Source of the DNA: Ectopseudomonas chengduensis
GTDB lineage: Bacteria; Pseudomonadota; Gammaproteobacteria; Pseudomonadales; Pseudomonadaceae
Assembly (NCBI RefSeq): GCF_900102635.1
Contig: NZ_FMZQ01000006.1
Span: 62,001 to 126,000, forward strand
Direction: 5' to 3'
DNA: 64,000 bases
A program made the position numbers and the translations under genes. Below are positions 16,201-26,204 of the stretch, piece after piece (positions within the stretch are counted from its first letter, which is position 1; every line of letters begins with the position of its first letter). The notes under the pieces are model-generated. The model was not told the origin of the DNA and searched no databases. It worked only from the letters and a program-made list of their open reading frames with translations.

Positions 16201-17492
16201 TGGGCGCACGTCACTGTCCGGCGCTGCTGATCGCTGCGCCGGCGTCCGGCCAGGGCAAGACCACTGTCACTGCCGCGCTGGCGCGCCTGCATACACGTCA
16301 GGGGCGGCGGGTGCGGGTGTTCAAGTGCGGCCCGGACTTCCTCGACCCGATGATCCATGCCCGCGCCAGTGGCGCGCCGGTGTACCAGCTCGATCTGGCC
16401 ATGGTCGGCGAAGCAGAGAGCCTTCGCCTGCTATGGCAGGCCGCCGGCGAGGCGGACCTGATCCTGATCGAAGGGGTGATGGGCCTGTTCGACGGCAAGC
16501 CGTCGGCGGCCGACCTGGCGCGCCACTTTGGCGTGCCGGTGCTGGGTGTGATCGACGGTGCGGCCATGGCGCAGACCTTCGGCGCCCTGGCCCACGGGCT
16601 TGCCACTTTCCAGCCGGACTTGCCCTTTGCCGGGGTGCTCGGTAACCGAGTTGCCAGCACGCGCCACGGCGATATCCTGCGTGATGCGCTGCCAGCGAGC
16701 ATTCGCTGGTTTGGCGCCTTGCCGCGCAGTGCCGCAGTGGAGCTGCCCAGCCGCCATCTGGGGCTGGTGCAGGCGGGCGAGTTGGCCGATCTGGACGCAC
16801 GTCTGGACGCCGCGGCCGATGCCCTGGCGGCCAGTGCCAACGTCGATCTGCCGCCTGCGGTGAGCTTCGCCGCGCCGCAGTTCGATGAACTGGCGCCTCT
16901 GTTGGCTGGCGTACGCATCGGCATTGCGCGCGATGCGGCGTTCGCCTTTCTCTATCAGGCCAACCTCGACCTGTTGCAGGCGCTCGGCGCTGAGCTGCAT
17001 TACTTCTCACCTTTGGCCGATCACGAGCTGCCGCAGGTGGACAGCCTTTATCTGCCGGGCGGGTATCCGGAGCTGTACCTGGCCGAGCTGGAAGGCAATC
17101 AGGCCATGGCCGCGGCGATCCGCGCCCATCACCAGGCCGGCAAGCCGCTGCTCGCCGAATGTGGCGGCATGCTCTATTTGCTCGATGAGCTGCGCGACAA
17201 ACAAGGCGCCAGCGGGCGCATGCTCGGCCTGCTGGCGGGCAGCGCCGCCTTGCAGCCACGGCTGACCGCCCTGGCGTTGCAGCAGGTGACGCTGCCCGAA
17301 GGCGAGCTACGTGGCCACAGTTACCATCACTCGCGGCTGGAAAGTCCCTTGCAGCCTCTGGCACTCGGTCGCTGCCCGAACGGCAAGCCGGTGGCTGAGG
17401 CGGTTTATCGCCTGGGGCGACTCACCGCCAGCTATATCCACTTCTACCTGCCGTCCAACCCGGAGGCGGCCGCCGCGCTGTTACGCCCATGA
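16200..17492 (+). CDS. cobB: Cobyrinic acid a,c-diamide synthase CobB
   Basis: A glutamine-dependent amidotransferase that amidates the a and c side chains. The 430-residue protein has an N-terminal dethiobiotin-synthetase-like ATPase (APASGQGKTTVTAAL, FKCGPDFLDP, LIEGVMGLFDG). Its C-terminal class I glutaminase domain has the nucleophile in LLAECGGMLYL and the histidine region in SYHHSRLE and SYIHFYLPSNP. It is ATGA-coupled to bluB. Confidence 0.95.
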   Translation: MGARHCPALLIAAPASGQGKTTVTAALARLHTRQGRRVRVFKCGPDFLDPMIHARASGAPVYQLDLAMVGEAESLRLLWQAAGEADLILIEGVMGLFDGKPSAADLARHFGVPVLGVIDGAAMAQTFGALAHGLATFQPDLPFAGVLGNRVASTRHGDILRDALPASIRWFGALPRSAAVELPSRHLGLVQAGELADLDARLDAAADALAASANVDLPPAVSFAAPQFDELAPLLAGVRIGIARDAAFAFLYQANLDLLQALGAELHYFSPLADHELPQVDSLYLPGGYPELYLAELEGNQAMAAAIRAHHQAGKPLLAECGGMLYLLDELRDKQGASGRMLGLLAGSAALQPRLTALALQQVTLPEGELRGHSYHHSRLESPLQPLALGRCPNGKPVAEAVYRLGRLTASYIHFYLPSNPEAAAALLRP

Positions 17493-18142
17493 GCGAGCAT
17501 GCCTTCAGCCATGAGGAGCGTGCGGCGGTGTATCGCGCCATCGCCGAGCGCCGCGATATGCGTCATTTCAGCGGCGGCGAGGTGCCAGCGGAGATCCTGG
17601 CGCGGCTGCTCGAAGCGGCGCACCACGCGCCGAGCGTTGGCCTGATGCAGCCTTGGCGCTTTGTGCGCGTCAGTGACCCGCAACTGCGTGAGTCCATTCA
17701 TGAGCTGGTAGAGGCCGAGCGGGTGCGCACTGCCGAGGCCCTCGGCGAGCGCAGTGACGAGTTCATGCGGCTGAAGGTCGAAGGTATTCGCGACTGCGCC
17801 GAGCTACTGGCGGTGGCGCTGATGGAGGGACGCGACGCACATGTCTTTGGACGACGCACCCTGCCGGAAATGGATATGGCCTCGGTGGCCTGCGCCATTC
17901 AGAATCTGTGGCTGGCTGCGCGTGCCGAAGGGCTCGGGCTCGGTTGGGTATCGTTGTTCGACCCCGAGGCGCTGGCTGCGTTGTTGGGCATGCCGGCGGG
18001 TAGCAAGCCGGTAGCGCTGCTGTGCCTGGGGCCGGTTCAGGCCTTTTACGAAAAGCCGATGCTGGTGGAGGAGGGTTGGGCCACGCCCCGACCGTTATCG
18101 GAATTGTTGTTCGAGAATCGATGGGGATCCTCTGGTGAGTGA
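17489..18142 (+). CDS. bluB: 5,6-dimethylbenzimidazole synthase BluB
   Basis: It converts reduced FMN to the lower ligand DMB using oxygen. The 217-residue protein has a nitroreductase fold with RRDMRHFSGGEVP, HHAPSVGLMQPWRF and GLGWVSLFDP, the usual BluB landmarks. BluB needs oxygen, in keeping with an aerobic cobalamin route. It sits between cobB and cobD in the coupled operon. Confidence 0.95.
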   Translation: MSEHAFSHEERAAVYRAIAERRDMRHFSGGEVPAEILARLLEAAHHAPSVGLMQPWRFVRVSDPQLRESIHELVEAERVRTAEALGERSDEFMRLKVEGIRDCAELLAVALMEGRDAHVFGRRTLPEMDMASVACAIQNLWLAARAEGLGLGWVSLFDPEALAALLGMPAGSKPVALLCLGPVQAFYEKPMLVEEGWATPRPLSELLFENRWGSSGE

Positions 18143-18145
18143 ACG

Positions 18146-19054
18146 ATGAGCCTGGCGCTGATTACCTGTGCCGGCGTGGCGTTGGATGCCGTGCTGGGCG
18201 AGCCCAGGCGCGCGCATCCGCTGGTGGCCTTCGGCCGCCTGGCGGGGCGCCTGGAGCAGCGCTTCAACCCGGCCGGTGGCGGCTGGCGCAGCCATGGCGT
18301 AACGGCCTGGTGCCTGGCGGTGCTGCCGTTGACCCTGCTTACCTGGCTGTTGGTGCACCTGACCTCGCTTGGCTGGGCGGTGGAGATCTTCGCCCTGTAC
18401 TTCGCCCTCGGCCTGCGCAGCCTGTACGAGCACGCGCAGCCGGTGGCCCGCGCGCTGCGTCTGGGTGACCTGGCCCTGGCGCGCGAGCGCGTCGGCTGGA
18501 TGGTCAGCCGCAATACCGCCGAGCTGGACGCAACCGGGGTGGCCCGTGCCGGCACCGAATCGGTGCTGGAGAACGGCTCCGACGCCGTGTTCGCCGCCTT
18601 GTTCTGGTTCATCGTCGCTGGCGCGCCGGGCGTCGTCCTGTACCGCCTGAGCAACACGCTCGATGCCATGTGGGGCTATCGCAACGAACGCTTCGAGCGT
18701 TTTGGCTGGGCCGCGGCGAAGATCGATGACGTGCTCAATTACATCCCGGCGCGCCTGGTGGCGCTGACCTATGCGCTGCTTGGGCGTACTGCCCTGGCCC
18801 TGCGCTGCTGGCGCCGGCAGGCGCCCTTGTGGGACAGTCCCAATGCTGGCCCAGTGATGGCTGCTGGTGCCGGAAGCCTGGCCGTTAGTCTGGGCGGTGC
18901 GGCCGAGTATCACGGCGAGGTGCATGAACGCCCACAACTGGGCGAAGGTCCACCGCCGCGGGCGCGGGATATCGAACGGGCGATGAACAGGGTTATCGCC
19001 GGGGTTGGCTTGTGGCTGTTATGCCTGATCGTCTGGGAGGTGCTGGGTGCTTGA
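18146..19054 (+). CDS. cobD: Adenosylcobinamide-phosphate synthase (CbiB/CobD)
   Basis: An inner-membrane enzyme joining adenosylcobyric acid to aminopropanol phosphate. The 302-residue protein has hydrophobic segments near residues 45-75 and 150-170 and at the C-terminus. The family motifs are [41 protein letters not shown] and [33 protein letters not shown]. It follows bluB after 3 bases and overlaps the GTG start of cobC. Confidence 0.95.
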   Translation: MSLALITCAGVALDAVLGEPRRAHPLVAFGRLAGRLEQRFNPAGGGWRSHGVTAWCLAVLPLTLLTWLLVHLTSLGWAVEIFALYFALGLRSLYEHAQPVARALRLGDLALARERVGWMVSRNTAELDATGVARAGTESVLENGSDAVFAALFWFIVAGAPGVVLYRLSNTLDAMWGYRNERFERFGWAAAKIDDVLNYIPARLVALTYALLGRTALALRCWRRQAPLWDSPNAGPVMAAGAGSLAVSLGGAAEYHGEVHERPQLGEGPPPRARDIERAMNRVIAGVGLWLLCLIVWEVLGA

Positions 19055-20057
19055 ACATGGAGGTCGTCTGCGCGCAGCGGCGCAGCGCTATGGCATCCCG
19101 CTGGAGGACTGGCTGGATCTGTCCACCGGGGTCGCACCCTACGGTTGGGACCTACCGGCGGTACCGGGCTCTGCCTGGGCGCGCCTGCCTGAAGCGGACG
19201 ACGGCCTGGAGCAGGCGGCGCGCGATTATTACGGCGCCGTCAGCCTGCTGCCGGTAGCCGGCTCGCAGGCGGCGATCCAGGCCCTGCCACGTCTGCGCGC
19301 GAACAGCAGCGTGGGTATCCTCGCACCGACCTATGCCGAGCACGCCGCCGCCTGGCGACGCGAGGGGCATCGGGTGATCAAGCTGAGCGAGGGCTCGGTG
19401 CATCGCGCGCTGCCGCAAGTGGATGTACTGCTGGTGGTCAACCCCAACAATCCGACCGGCCGCCTGATCGAGCCGGCGCGCCTGCTCGACTGGCACGATG
19501 AACTGGCCGAGCGCGGCGGCTGGCTGGTGGTCGACGAAGCCTTCATCGATTGCACGCCGGAGCACAGCCTGGCCGCCTACAGCGACATGCCGGGGCTGAT
19601 CGTGCTGCGCTCGTTCGGCAAGTTCTTCGGTCTGGCCGGTTTGCGTCTGGGCTTCGTCCTGGCCGCCCAGACGCTGCTGGATGAGCTGGAAACGCTGCTC
19701 GGGCCCTGGGCCGTCAGTGGCCCGGCGCGCAGCGTGGCGCGCAGCCTGCTGGTCGATGGCGAGGGGCAGCGCCGCCAGCGTGAGCGCCTGCTGGCTGACG
19801 GCGAGCGCCTCAAGGCGCTGCTGCGTGACTGTGGCTTGCCGTCGACCGGTGGCTCGTCGCTGTTCCAGTTCTGCTGCACCCGTCGCGCCGTGCCCTGCGT
19901 CGAGCTGCTGGCGCGGCGGGGCATCCTGGTGCGCCTGTTCGCCGAGCTGGACAGCCTGCGCTTCGGCCTGCCGGCGGACGAGGCAGGCTGGCTGCGGCTG
20001 GAGCAGGGTCTGTTGGAATGCGCGCCGATATTGGCCAGTCTCGAGGAAACGCCCTGA
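19047..20057 (+). CDS. cobC: L-threonine-O-3-phosphate decarboxylase (CobC)
   Basis: A PLP enzyme of the histidinol-phosphate aminotransferase fold that supplies aminopropanol phosphate for the nucleotide loop. The 336-residue protein starts with GTG overlapping cobD by 8 bases. It shows [36 protein letters not shown] and the PLP lysine in [15 protein letters not shown]. Pseudomonad usage calls it cobC; the Salmonella equivalent is CobD. Confidence 0.93.
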   Translation: MLEHGGRLRAAAQRYGIPLEDWLDLSTGVAPYGWDLPAVPGSAWARLPEADDGLEQAARDYYGAVSLLPVAGSQAAIQALPRLRANSSVGILAPTYAEHAAAWRREGHRVIKLSEGSVHRALPQVDVLLVVNPNNPTGRLIEPARLLDWHDELAERGGWLVVDEAFIDCTPEHSLAAYSDMPGLIVLRSFGKFFGLAGLRLGFVLAAQTLLDELETLLGPWAVSGPARSVARSLLVDGEGQRRQRERLLADGERLKALLRDCGLPSTGGSSLFQFCCTRRAVPCVELLARRGILVRLFAELDSLRFGLPADEAGWLRLEQGLLECAPILASLEETP

Positions 20058-21505
20058 TGGCCACCCTGATGGTGCAGGGCACCACTTCCGATGCCGGCAA
20101 GAGCACACTGGTGACGGCGCTGTGTCGCTGGGTACGGCGCCAGGGCGTGTCCGTGGCGCCTTTCAAGCCGCAGAACATGGCGCTCAATTCCGCCGTGACC
20201 TCTGACGGCGGTGAGATCGGCCGGGCGCAGGCGGTACAGGCGCAAGCGGCCGGCCTGGCGCCGCATACCGACATGAACCCGGTGCTGCTCAAGCCCAACA
20301 GCGACATGGGCGCCCAGGTGATCATTCACGGCCGTGCCATCGGCAACATGCAGGCGCTGACCTATCACGGCTACAAGCCGGTGGCCATGGCGGCTGTGCT
20401 GGAGTCACACGCCCGCTTGCTCGCGCGTCATCAACTGGTGCTGGTCGAGGGCGCAGGCTCGCCGGCCGAGATCAACCTGCGCGCCGGCGACATCGCCAAC
20501 ATGGGCTTTGCCGAGGCGGTGGATTGCCCGGTAATTCTGATTGCCGACATCGACAAGGGCGGCGTGTTCGCCCATCTGGTCGGTACCCTGGAGCTGCTCA
20601 GCCCGAGCGAACAGGCGCGCATCCGCGGTTTCGTGATCAATCGCTTTCGCGGTGATATCGCGTTGCTCAAGCCGGGGCTGGACTGGTTGCAGCAGCGCAC
20701 CGGCAAGCCCGTGCTCGGCGTACTGCCGTATCTGATGGATTTCCACCTGGAAGCCGAGGACGCCGTCGATACCCGTCAGCAGGCCAAGGACGCGCAGGCG
20801 CTGCGCGTGGTGGTGCCGGTGTTGCCGCGTATCAGCAACCACACCGATTTCGACCCGCTAAGGCTGCACCCGCAGGTGCAATTGACCTTCGTCGGGCCGG
20901 GCCAGGCGATACCGCCGAGCGACCTGATCATCCTGCCTGGCTCCAAGAGTGTGCGCGCCGATCTCGCACGGCTGCGCGAGCAGGGCTGGGACGCCGCCAT
21001 CGCCCGCCACCTGCGCTACGGCGGCAAGGTTCTGGGCATTTGTGGTGGCCTGCAGATGCTCGGCCGGCAGATTCACGACCCGCACGGCCTGGAAAGCGCT
21101 GCCGGCAGCAGCGAGGGCCTCGGCCTGCTGGATTTCGAGACGCTGCTTGAGCCAGAGAAGCAGCTGCGCAACGTCCGCGGCCGGCTGTGCCTGGAACAGG
21201 CTGATGTCAGCGGCTACGAGATTCATGCCGGCGTCAGTCGTGGTCCGGGCCTCAACGGCGCCGTGCACCTTGACGACGGTCGCAGCGATGGCGGTCTCAG
21301 CGCCGATGGTCAGGTGCTCGGCACCTACCTGCACGGCCTGTTCGAGCAACCCTCGGCGCTTGCCGCACTGTTGCGCTGGGCCGGGCTGCAGGAGGTGCAG
21401 ACGGTGGACTACCAGGCGTTGCGCGAGCGCGATATCGAACGCCTGGCGGACCAGGTGGAACTGCATCTGGATACCGAAAAACTCAGAGCGCTTTGCGGCC
21501 TGTAG
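20057..21505 (+). CDS. cobQ: Cobyric acid synthase CobQ
   Basis: It amidates side chains b, d, e and g of adenosylcobyrinic acid diamide. The 482-residue protein has [15 protein letters not shown] at the N-terminus, [22 protein letters not shown] and DIDKGGVFA. Its C-terminal glutaminase domain has the nucleophile in [10 protein letters not shown] and GYEIHAG. The start overlaps the cobC stop by one base; the longer frame from 20018 lies inside cobC. The TAG stop is the first part of the REPIN that follows. Confidence 0.95.
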   Translation: MATLMVQGTTSDAGKSTLVTALCRWVRRQGVSVAPFKPQNMALNSAVTSDGGEIGRAQAVQAQAAGLAPHTDMNPVLLKPNSDMGAQVIIHGRAIGNMQALTYHGYKPVAMAAVLESHARLLARHQLVLVEGAGSPAEINLRAGDIANMGFAEAVDCPVILIADIDKGGVFAHLVGTLELLSPSEQARIRGFVINRFRGDIALLKPGLDWLQQRTGKPVLGVLPYLMDFHLEAEDAVDTRQQAKDAQALRVVVPVLPRISNHTDFDPLRLHPQVQLTFVGPGQAIPPSDLIILPGSKSVRADLARLREQGWDAAIARHLRYGGKVLGICGGLQMLGRQIHDPHGLESAAGSSEGLGLLDFETLLEPEKQLRNVRGRLCLEQADVSGYEIHAGVSRGPGLNGAVHLDDGRSDGGLSADGQVLGTYLHGLFEQPSALAALLRWAGLQEVQTVDYQALRERDIERLADQVELHLDTEKLRALCGL

Positions 21506-21570
21506 GAGCGAGCTCTGCTCGCGAGGTTTTTATGTACCGCACGGTTCGCGAGCAGAGCTCGCTTCCGCAG
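21502..21570. repeat. REPIN (two inverted REP units) in the cob operon
   Basis: GTAGGAGCGAGCTCTGCTCGCGA is answered 20 bases later by its near-inverse TTCGCGAGCAGAGCTCGCTTCC. Each unit is itself palindromic. This is the only substantial gap in the operon and could form a cruciform or a stable mRNA hairpin. Confidence 0.85.
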
Positions 21571-21594
21571 GGCTGAATGAATGTGGATGGAAGC

Positions 21595-22116
21595 ATGCTT
21601 GAATTGATCCTCGGCGGTGCCCGTTCCGGCAAGAGCCGGCTGGCGGAGAAGCTGGCCGACGAGTCCGGGTTGGAAGTTGTTTACATCGCCACCAGCCAGC
21701 CGCTCGATGGCGAGATGAATGCGCGCGTCGCTCAGCATCGCGCGCGTCGCCCGGCGCACTGGGCACTGGTCGAGGAGCCGCTGGCGCTGGCCCATGTGCT
21801 GCGCGAACAGGCCGCGCCCGGCCGTTGCCTGCTGGTGGACTGCCTGACCCTGTGGCTGACCAACCTGCTGATGCAGGACGATCCGGCTCGGCTGGCAGCC
21901 GAACGCGATGCGCTGCTCGGCTGCGTGGATGGGCTGCCCGGGCGAACCCTGCTGGTCAGTAACGAAACCGGGCTGGGTGTGGTGCCGCTGGGCGAGCTCA
22001 CCCGCCGTTATGTCGATGAGGCCGGCTGGCTGCACCAGGCGCTGGCCGAGCGCAGTCAGCGCGTGCTGTTCACCGTCGCCGGTTTGCCCATGGTGTTGAA
22101 GGGGGAGGCGTTATGA
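21595..22116 (+). CDS. cobP: Adenosylcobinamide kinase/guanylyltransferase (CobU/CobP)
   Basis: It phosphorylates adenosylcobinamide and then transfers GMP to it. The 173-residue protein has the P-loop [12 protein letters not shown], the guanylylated-histidine region [21 protein letters not shown] and [12 protein letters not shown]. An in-frame ATG exists 18 bases upstream, but 21595 has GGATGGAAG just before it and gives the usual short N-terminus. It is ATGA-coupled to cobT. Confidence 0.94.
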   Translation: MLELILGGARSGKSRLAEKLADESGLEVVYIATSQPLDGEMNARVAQHRARRPAHWALVEEPLALAHVLREQAAPGRCLLVDCLTLWLTNLLMQDDPARLAAERDALLGCVDGLPGRTLLVSNETGLGVVPLGELTRRYVDEAGWLHQALAERSQRVLFTVAGLPMVLKGEAL

Positions 22117-23168
22117 GTCTGCAATGGTGGCAAGGGCCTTGTCAGCCGCTTGATCATGTTGCGCGGGTCAAGGCCGAGACGCGTCAGCAGCAATTGACCA
22201 AGCCGGCGGGTTCGCTGGGGCGGCTGGAGAGTCTCGCGATCCATCTGGCCGCATTGCAGGGGCGCGAGCGGCCGAGCCTGGACAAACTGTCGATCGCCAT
22301 CTTTGCCGGTGATCATGGCGTGGTGGCCGAAGGGATTTCCGCCTACCCGCAGGCGGTGACGGGGCAGATGCTGGCCAACTTCGTCACTGGCGGTGCGGCG
22401 ATCAGTGTGCTTGCGCGTCAGTTGGATGCGGTGCTCGAGGTGATCGACCTGGGTACTGCTGAACCCTTGCCGCCGCTGCCTGGCGTGCGCCATCTGCAGG
22501 TCGGTGCTGGTACGCAGAATTTCGCCCGTGATCCGGCCATGACCTTGGCCCAGGCGATGATTTGCCTGGAGGCCGGCCGCGACAGCATCCAACGCGCGCG
22601 TGCTAGCGGTTGCGACCTGTTCGTCGGTGGCGAGATGGGCATCGGCAACACCACCGCGGCGGCAGCGCTGGCCTGCTGGCTGCTGAGTTGCCCGGCGAGC
22701 GAGCTGGCAGGTCCCGGCACCGGGCTGGATGGCGCGGGTGTGGCGCACAAGGCGCGGGTGATCGATGCCGCGTTGGCCCTGCACCGGGCGCAGATCGACG
22801 GGCCATTGCAGGCGCTGATCCACCTGGGCGGGTTCGAGATCGCCGCGCTCACCGGCGCCTACCTGGCCGCCGCGCAGCGGGGTATCGCGGTATTGGTCGA
22901 TGGCTTTATCTGCAGCGTTGCGGCATTGCTCGCCGTGCGCCTGAACCCTGGCTGCCGCGACTGGCTGCTGTTCGCCCATCACGGTGCCGAGCCCGGTCAT
23001 GTGCGCGTGCTGCAGGCGCTGGCGGCCGAGCCGCTATTGGAGCTGGGTTTGCGTCTGGGTGAGGGCAGCGGCGCCGCGTTGGCGGTACCGCTGCTGCGCC
23101 TGGCCTGTGCCTTGCACGGACAGATGGCGACCTTCGCCGAAGCGGCTGTCGCCGAAAGGCCGAGCTGA
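22113..23168 (+). CDS. cobT: Nicotinate-nucleotide:DMB phosphoribosyltransferase CobT
   Basis: It makes alpha-ribazole phosphate from DMB (the BluB product) and nicotinate mononucleotide. The 351-residue protein shows [56 protein letters not shown] and [14 protein letters not shown], which contains the catalytic-base glutamate. It overlaps its neighbours on both sides. Confidence 0.95.
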   Translation: MSLQWWQGPCQPLDHVARVKAETRQQQLTKPAGSLGRLESLAIHLAALQGRERPSLDKLSIAIFAGDHGVVAEGISAYPQAVTGQMLANFVTGGAAISVLARQLDAVLEVIDLGTAEPLPPLPGVRHLQVGAGTQNFARDPAMTLAQAMICLEAGRDSIQRARASGCDLFVGGEMGIGNTTAAAALACWLLSCPASELAGPGTGLDGAGVAHKARVIDAALALHRAQIDGPLQALIHLGGFEIAALTGAYLAAAQRGIAVLVDGFICSVAALLAVRLNPGCRDWLLFAHHGAEPGHVRVLQALAAEPLLELGLRLGEGSGAALAVPLLRLACALHGQMATFAEAAVAERPS

Positions 23169-23740
23169 TGCTGCATCTGGAATTGCTGCGTCACGGTGAA
23201 ACCGAGCTGGGCGGTGGGCTGCGTGGCAGCCTGGATGATGCGCTGACCGAGCAGGGTTGGGCGCAACTGCGCGCAGCGGTGCAGGACGCCGGCCCCTGGG
23301 ATCGCCTGATCAGCTCGCCACTGCAGCGTTGCGCGCGGTTTGCCGAGGAAGTCGCGCTGGCCAATGCCTTGCCGCTGCACTACGAGGCGGATCTGCAAGA
23401 GCTGCATTTCGGTGATTGGGAAGGGCGCACTGCTGCACAGCTGATGGACAGCGATGCTGAGGCGCTGGGTCGCTTCTGGGCCGATCCCTATGCGTTCACA
23501 CCGCCTAATGGCGAGCCGTTGCTGCAGTTCGAAGCGCGTGTGCTGGCTGCCTTGCGGCGCTTGCAGCAGCGCCATGCGGGAGAGCGGCTGCTGCTGATCA
23601 CCCACGGCGGCGTGATGCGCCTGCTGCTGGCGCGCGCGCGTGGCCTGCCACGCCAGGATCTGCTGCAGGTCAACGTCGGCTATGCCCAGCGTTTTCGTCT
23701 GCGCCTGGATGCCGATGAGCAACTGGCGGAGTTGCCATGA
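23168..23740 (+). CDS. Alpha-ribazole phosphatase (histidine phosphatase family)
   Basis: A 190-residue phosphoglycerate-mutase-type phosphatase with the catalytic RHG motif in ELLRHGETELGG, the second site DRLISSPLQRCARF, and the C-terminal histidine in LLLITHGGVMRLLLA. Its place between cobT and cobS indicates the dephosphorylation step of alpha-ribazole phosphate or adenosylcobalamin phosphate. The Salmonella name cobC clashes with the decarboxylase upstream, so no symbol is given. Confidence 0.88.
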   Translation: MLHLELLRHGETELGGGLRGSLDDALTEQGWAQLRAAVQDAGPWDRLISSPLQRCARFAEEVALANALPLHYEADLQELHFGDWEGRTAAQLMDSDAEALGRFWADPYAFTPPNGEPLLQFEARVLAALRRLQQRHAGERLLLITHGGVMRLLLARARGLPRQDLLQVNVGYAQRFRLRLDADEQLAELP

Positions 23741-24468
23741 TCGCGTTGCTGATCGCCCTGCAGTTCCTCACTCGTCTACCGGTCAGTCTGCCGGGCATGC
23801 CCCCCCCCGAGCAGGTGGGGCGCTCGCTGCTTTGGTACCCGCTAGTGGGGCTGCTGCTCGGCCTGCTGCTGTGGGGCGCTCATCTGCTGTTGGGGCAGAC
23901 ACCGGCGTTATTGCAGGCGGCGATCATTCTGGCGTTGTGGGTGGGGTTGAGCGGCGGTCTGCATCTGGACGGCCTGGCCGATACCGCTGATGCCTGGGTC
24001 GGCGGTTTCGGTGATCGCGAGCGCACTCTGACGATCATGAAGGACCCGCGCAGCGGCCCCATTGCGGTGGTGGTGCTGGTGCTGCTGTTACTGCTCAAGT
24101 TCGCTGGGTTGTTCACGCTCCTGCAGGCCGGGCAGGGCATCTACCTGTTGCTGCTGCCCTGGCTGGGGCGCAGCCTGTTGCCGTTGCTGCTGGCAACCAC
24201 GCCCTACGTGCGGGCCGGTGGGCTGGGTCAGGCCCTGGTCGATCATCTGCCGCGTGGGCAACTGCATTGGGTGCTGGGCGTGCATCTACTGGGCATGCTG
24301 CTGTTCGGCTGGGCGGGGCTGCTGGCGTTGGCCACGGCATTGCTGCTGTTCGTCTGGCTGCGTCGCGCGTTGCTGTTACGCCTGGGCGGCACCACCGGAG
24401 ATACCGCCGGTGCCCTGGTCGAGCTGGCCGAGTGCGCCGTGCTCCTGACGCTGGCCCTGAGTCTCTGA
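23737..24468 (+). CDS. cobS: Adenosylcobinamide-GDP ribazoletransferase (CobS/CobV)
   Basis: An integral membrane enzyme for the last step, joining adenosylcobinamide-GDP and alpha-ribazole. The 243-residue protein has six or seven hydrophobic segments, and the conserved acidic loop GGLHLDGLADTADAWVGGFGDRERTL is followed by MKDPRSGPIAV. A run of nine C at 23800-23808 encodes part of the Pro-rich loop near residue 22. Last gene of the operon. Confidence 0.94.
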   Translation: MIALLIALQFLTRLPVSLPGMPPPEQVGRSLLWYPLVGLLLGLLLWGAHLLLGQTPALLQAAIILALWVGLSGGLHLDGLADTADAWVGGFGDRERTLTIMKDPRSGPIAVVVLVLLLLLKFAGLFTLLQAGQGIYLLLLPWLGRSLLPLLLATTPYVRAGGLGQALVDHLPRGQLHWVLGVHLLGMLLFGWAGLLALATALLLFVWLRRALLLRLGGTTGDTAGALVELAECAVLLTLALSL

Positions 24469-24524
24469 TCTCAACTGTTATGGCGAGGCGGTGGGCAACT
24501 GTATGAGTGCCAATCGCCGATGCG

Positions 24525-24534
24525 GGTATATACC
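24525..24534. promoter_or_regulatory. Palindrome GGTATATACC before the MarR gene
   Basis: A perfect 10-bp palindrome lies only seven bases before the ATG at 24542. It could be an autoregulatory operator or overlap a promoter; no footprint-type evidence exists in the sequence. Confidence 0.3.
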
Positions 24535-24541
24535 TGTATCC

Positions 24542-24946
24542 ATGTTGCCGACCTCTTGTCTCTGTACCCAACTGCGCCGCGCCAGCCGCGGTGTCACCCG
24601 CCGTTACGACGATGCCCTCGCGGCCGTCGGGCTCGGTGCTGCGCAGTTTTCCCTGTTGCGTCATGTGCAGCGGCTCGGTCAACCGAGCATTTCCCTGCTC
24701 GCCGACGCCATGGGGCTCGATCGCAGCACGCTCGGGCGCAACCTGCGGGTGCTGGAGGATCAGGGGCTGGTGCAACTGGGAGAAGGGCGCGATTTGCGCG
24801 CTCGCGAGGTACGGCTCACAGAAGCCGGCCTGCAACGCATCGAACAGGCGCTGCCGCTGTGGGAACAGGTGCAGCGTGAACTCAATGCCCGGTTAGGCGC
24901 AGATCGCCGTGCCGAGCTGATGAGGCTGCTCGAAGAACTGGCCTGA
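24542..24946 (+). CDS. MarR-family transcriptional regulator
   Basis: A 134-residue winged-helix regulator. SLLADAMGLDRSTLGRNLRVLEDQGLVQ is the recognition-helix region, followed by the wing (RDLRAREVRLTEAG) and dimerisation helices at both ends. The N-terminal CLCTQLRRASRG cysteine pair is typical of a pseudomonad subgroup and could be redox- or metal-responsive; that is inference. The start at 24542 is favoured over upstream ATGs. The adjacent MFS transporter, 52 bases downstream, is the probable target. Confidence 0.85.
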   Translation: MLPTSCLCTQLRRASRGVTRRYDDALAAVGLGAAQFSLLRHVQRLGQPSISLLADAMGLDRSTLGRNLRVLEDQGLVQLGEGRDLRAREVRLTEAGLQRIEQALPLWEQVQRELNARLGADRRAELMRLLEELA

Positions 24947-24998
24947 TGGCCGCATCACTGCCTACACGGTCGCAGGCGACCGTCCGCTGGAGATACTG

Positions 24999-26204
24999 AT
25001 GACAACTGCATGGCGTTCAACCACCTGGCTGCTGCTCGGCGCATCGCTGATCCTGGCGCTGTCGCTTGGCACGCGCCATGGCTTCGGCCTGTTCCTGCCG
25101 CCGATGAGTGCGGAATTTGGCTGGGGCCGTGAGGTATTCGCCTTCGCCATCGCCCTGCAGAACCTGATCTGGGGTCTGGCCCAGCCGATCACCGGTGCGC
25201 TGGCCGACCGTTTCGGCGCGCGCAAGGCCATCGTCATCGGCGGCGTGCTCTACGTGCTGGGTCTGGTGTGCATGGGGATGGCCGACTCGCCGCTGTCGTT
25301 GTCGCTGAGCGCTGGCCTGTTGATCGGCATCGGTCTGTCCGGCACGTCGTTCTCGGTGATTCTCGGCGTGGTCGGTCGCGCCGTGCCGGTGGAAAAACGC
25401 AGCATGGCCATGGGCATTGCTGCGGCGGCCGGCTCCTTCGGTCAATTCGCCATGCTGCCGGGCACGCTCGGCCTGATCAGCTGGCTCGGCTGGTCGGCAG
25501 CACTGCTGGCCCTGGGGCTGCTGGTGGCGTTGATGATTCCGCTGGCGGCGATGATCAAGGAGACGCCGCCACCAGTGACCAATGGTCCGCAGCAGACGCT
25601 GGTCGAAGCGCTGCGCGAGGCCACCAGCCACTCCGGTTTCTGGCTGCTGGCGCTGGGTTTCTTCGTCTGTGGCTTTCAGGTGGTATTCGTCGCCGTGCAC
25701 CTGCCGGCCTATCTGGTTGATCACCACCTGCCGGCGTTGACCGGTACCACGGTGCTGGCGCTGGTCGGCCTGTTCAATATATTTGGCACCTACATCGCCG
25801 GCTGGCTCGGTGGACGCATGTCCAAGCCGCGCCTGCTCAGTGCGCTGTATCTGCTGCGCGGTGTGGTGATCACGCTGTTTTTGGTGGCACCGCTGACGCA
25901 GTGGAGTGCCTACCTGTTCGGTATCGCCATGGGCCTGCTGTGGCTGTCGACCGTGCCGCTGACCAACGGTACCGTGGCGACCCTGTTCGGCGTGCGCAAC
26001 CTGTCGATGCTCGGCGGTATCGTCTTCCTGTTCCACCAGCTCGGTTCCTTCCTCGGTGGCTGGCTGGGCGGCTACCTCTACGACACCACTGGCAGCTACG
26101 ACCTGGTCTGGCAGATCTCCATCGGCCTGAGTGTGATGGCTGCCGCGCTGAACTGGCCGGTGCGTGAGGTGCCGGTGGCGCGGCTGCAAGGTGCGCCGGC
26201 GTGA
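24999..26204 (+). CDS. MFS transporter
   Basis: A 401-residue major facilitator protein with about 12 hydrophobic helices and the loop 2-3 signature GALADRFGARKAIVIGG. The half-repeat counterpart is AGWLGGRMSKPRLL. It resembles the MCT/OFA group of monocarboxylate-type carriers; the substrate is unknown. Its GTGA overlap with the next small ORF and the closeness of the MarR gene suggest a small regulated transport unit. Confidence 0.88.
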   Translation: MTTAWRSTTWLLLGASLILALSLGTRHGFGLFLPPMSAEFGWGREVFAFAIALQNLIWGLAQPITGALADRFGARKAIVIGGVLYVLGLVCMGMADSPLSLSLSAGLLIGIGLSGTSFSVILGVVGRAVPVEKRSMAMGIAAAAGSFGQFAMLPGTLGLISWLGWSAALLALGLLVALMIPLAAMIKETPPPVTNGPQQTLVEALREATSHSGFWLLALGFFVCGFQVVFVAVHLPAYLVDHHLPALTGTTVLALVGLFNIFGTYIAGWLGGRMSKPRLLSALYLLRGVVITLFLVAPLTQWSAYLFGIAMGLLWLSTVPLTNGTVATLFGVRNLSMLGGIVFLFHQLGSFLGGWLGGYLYDTTGSYDLVWQISIGLSVMAAALNWPVREVPVARLQGAPA

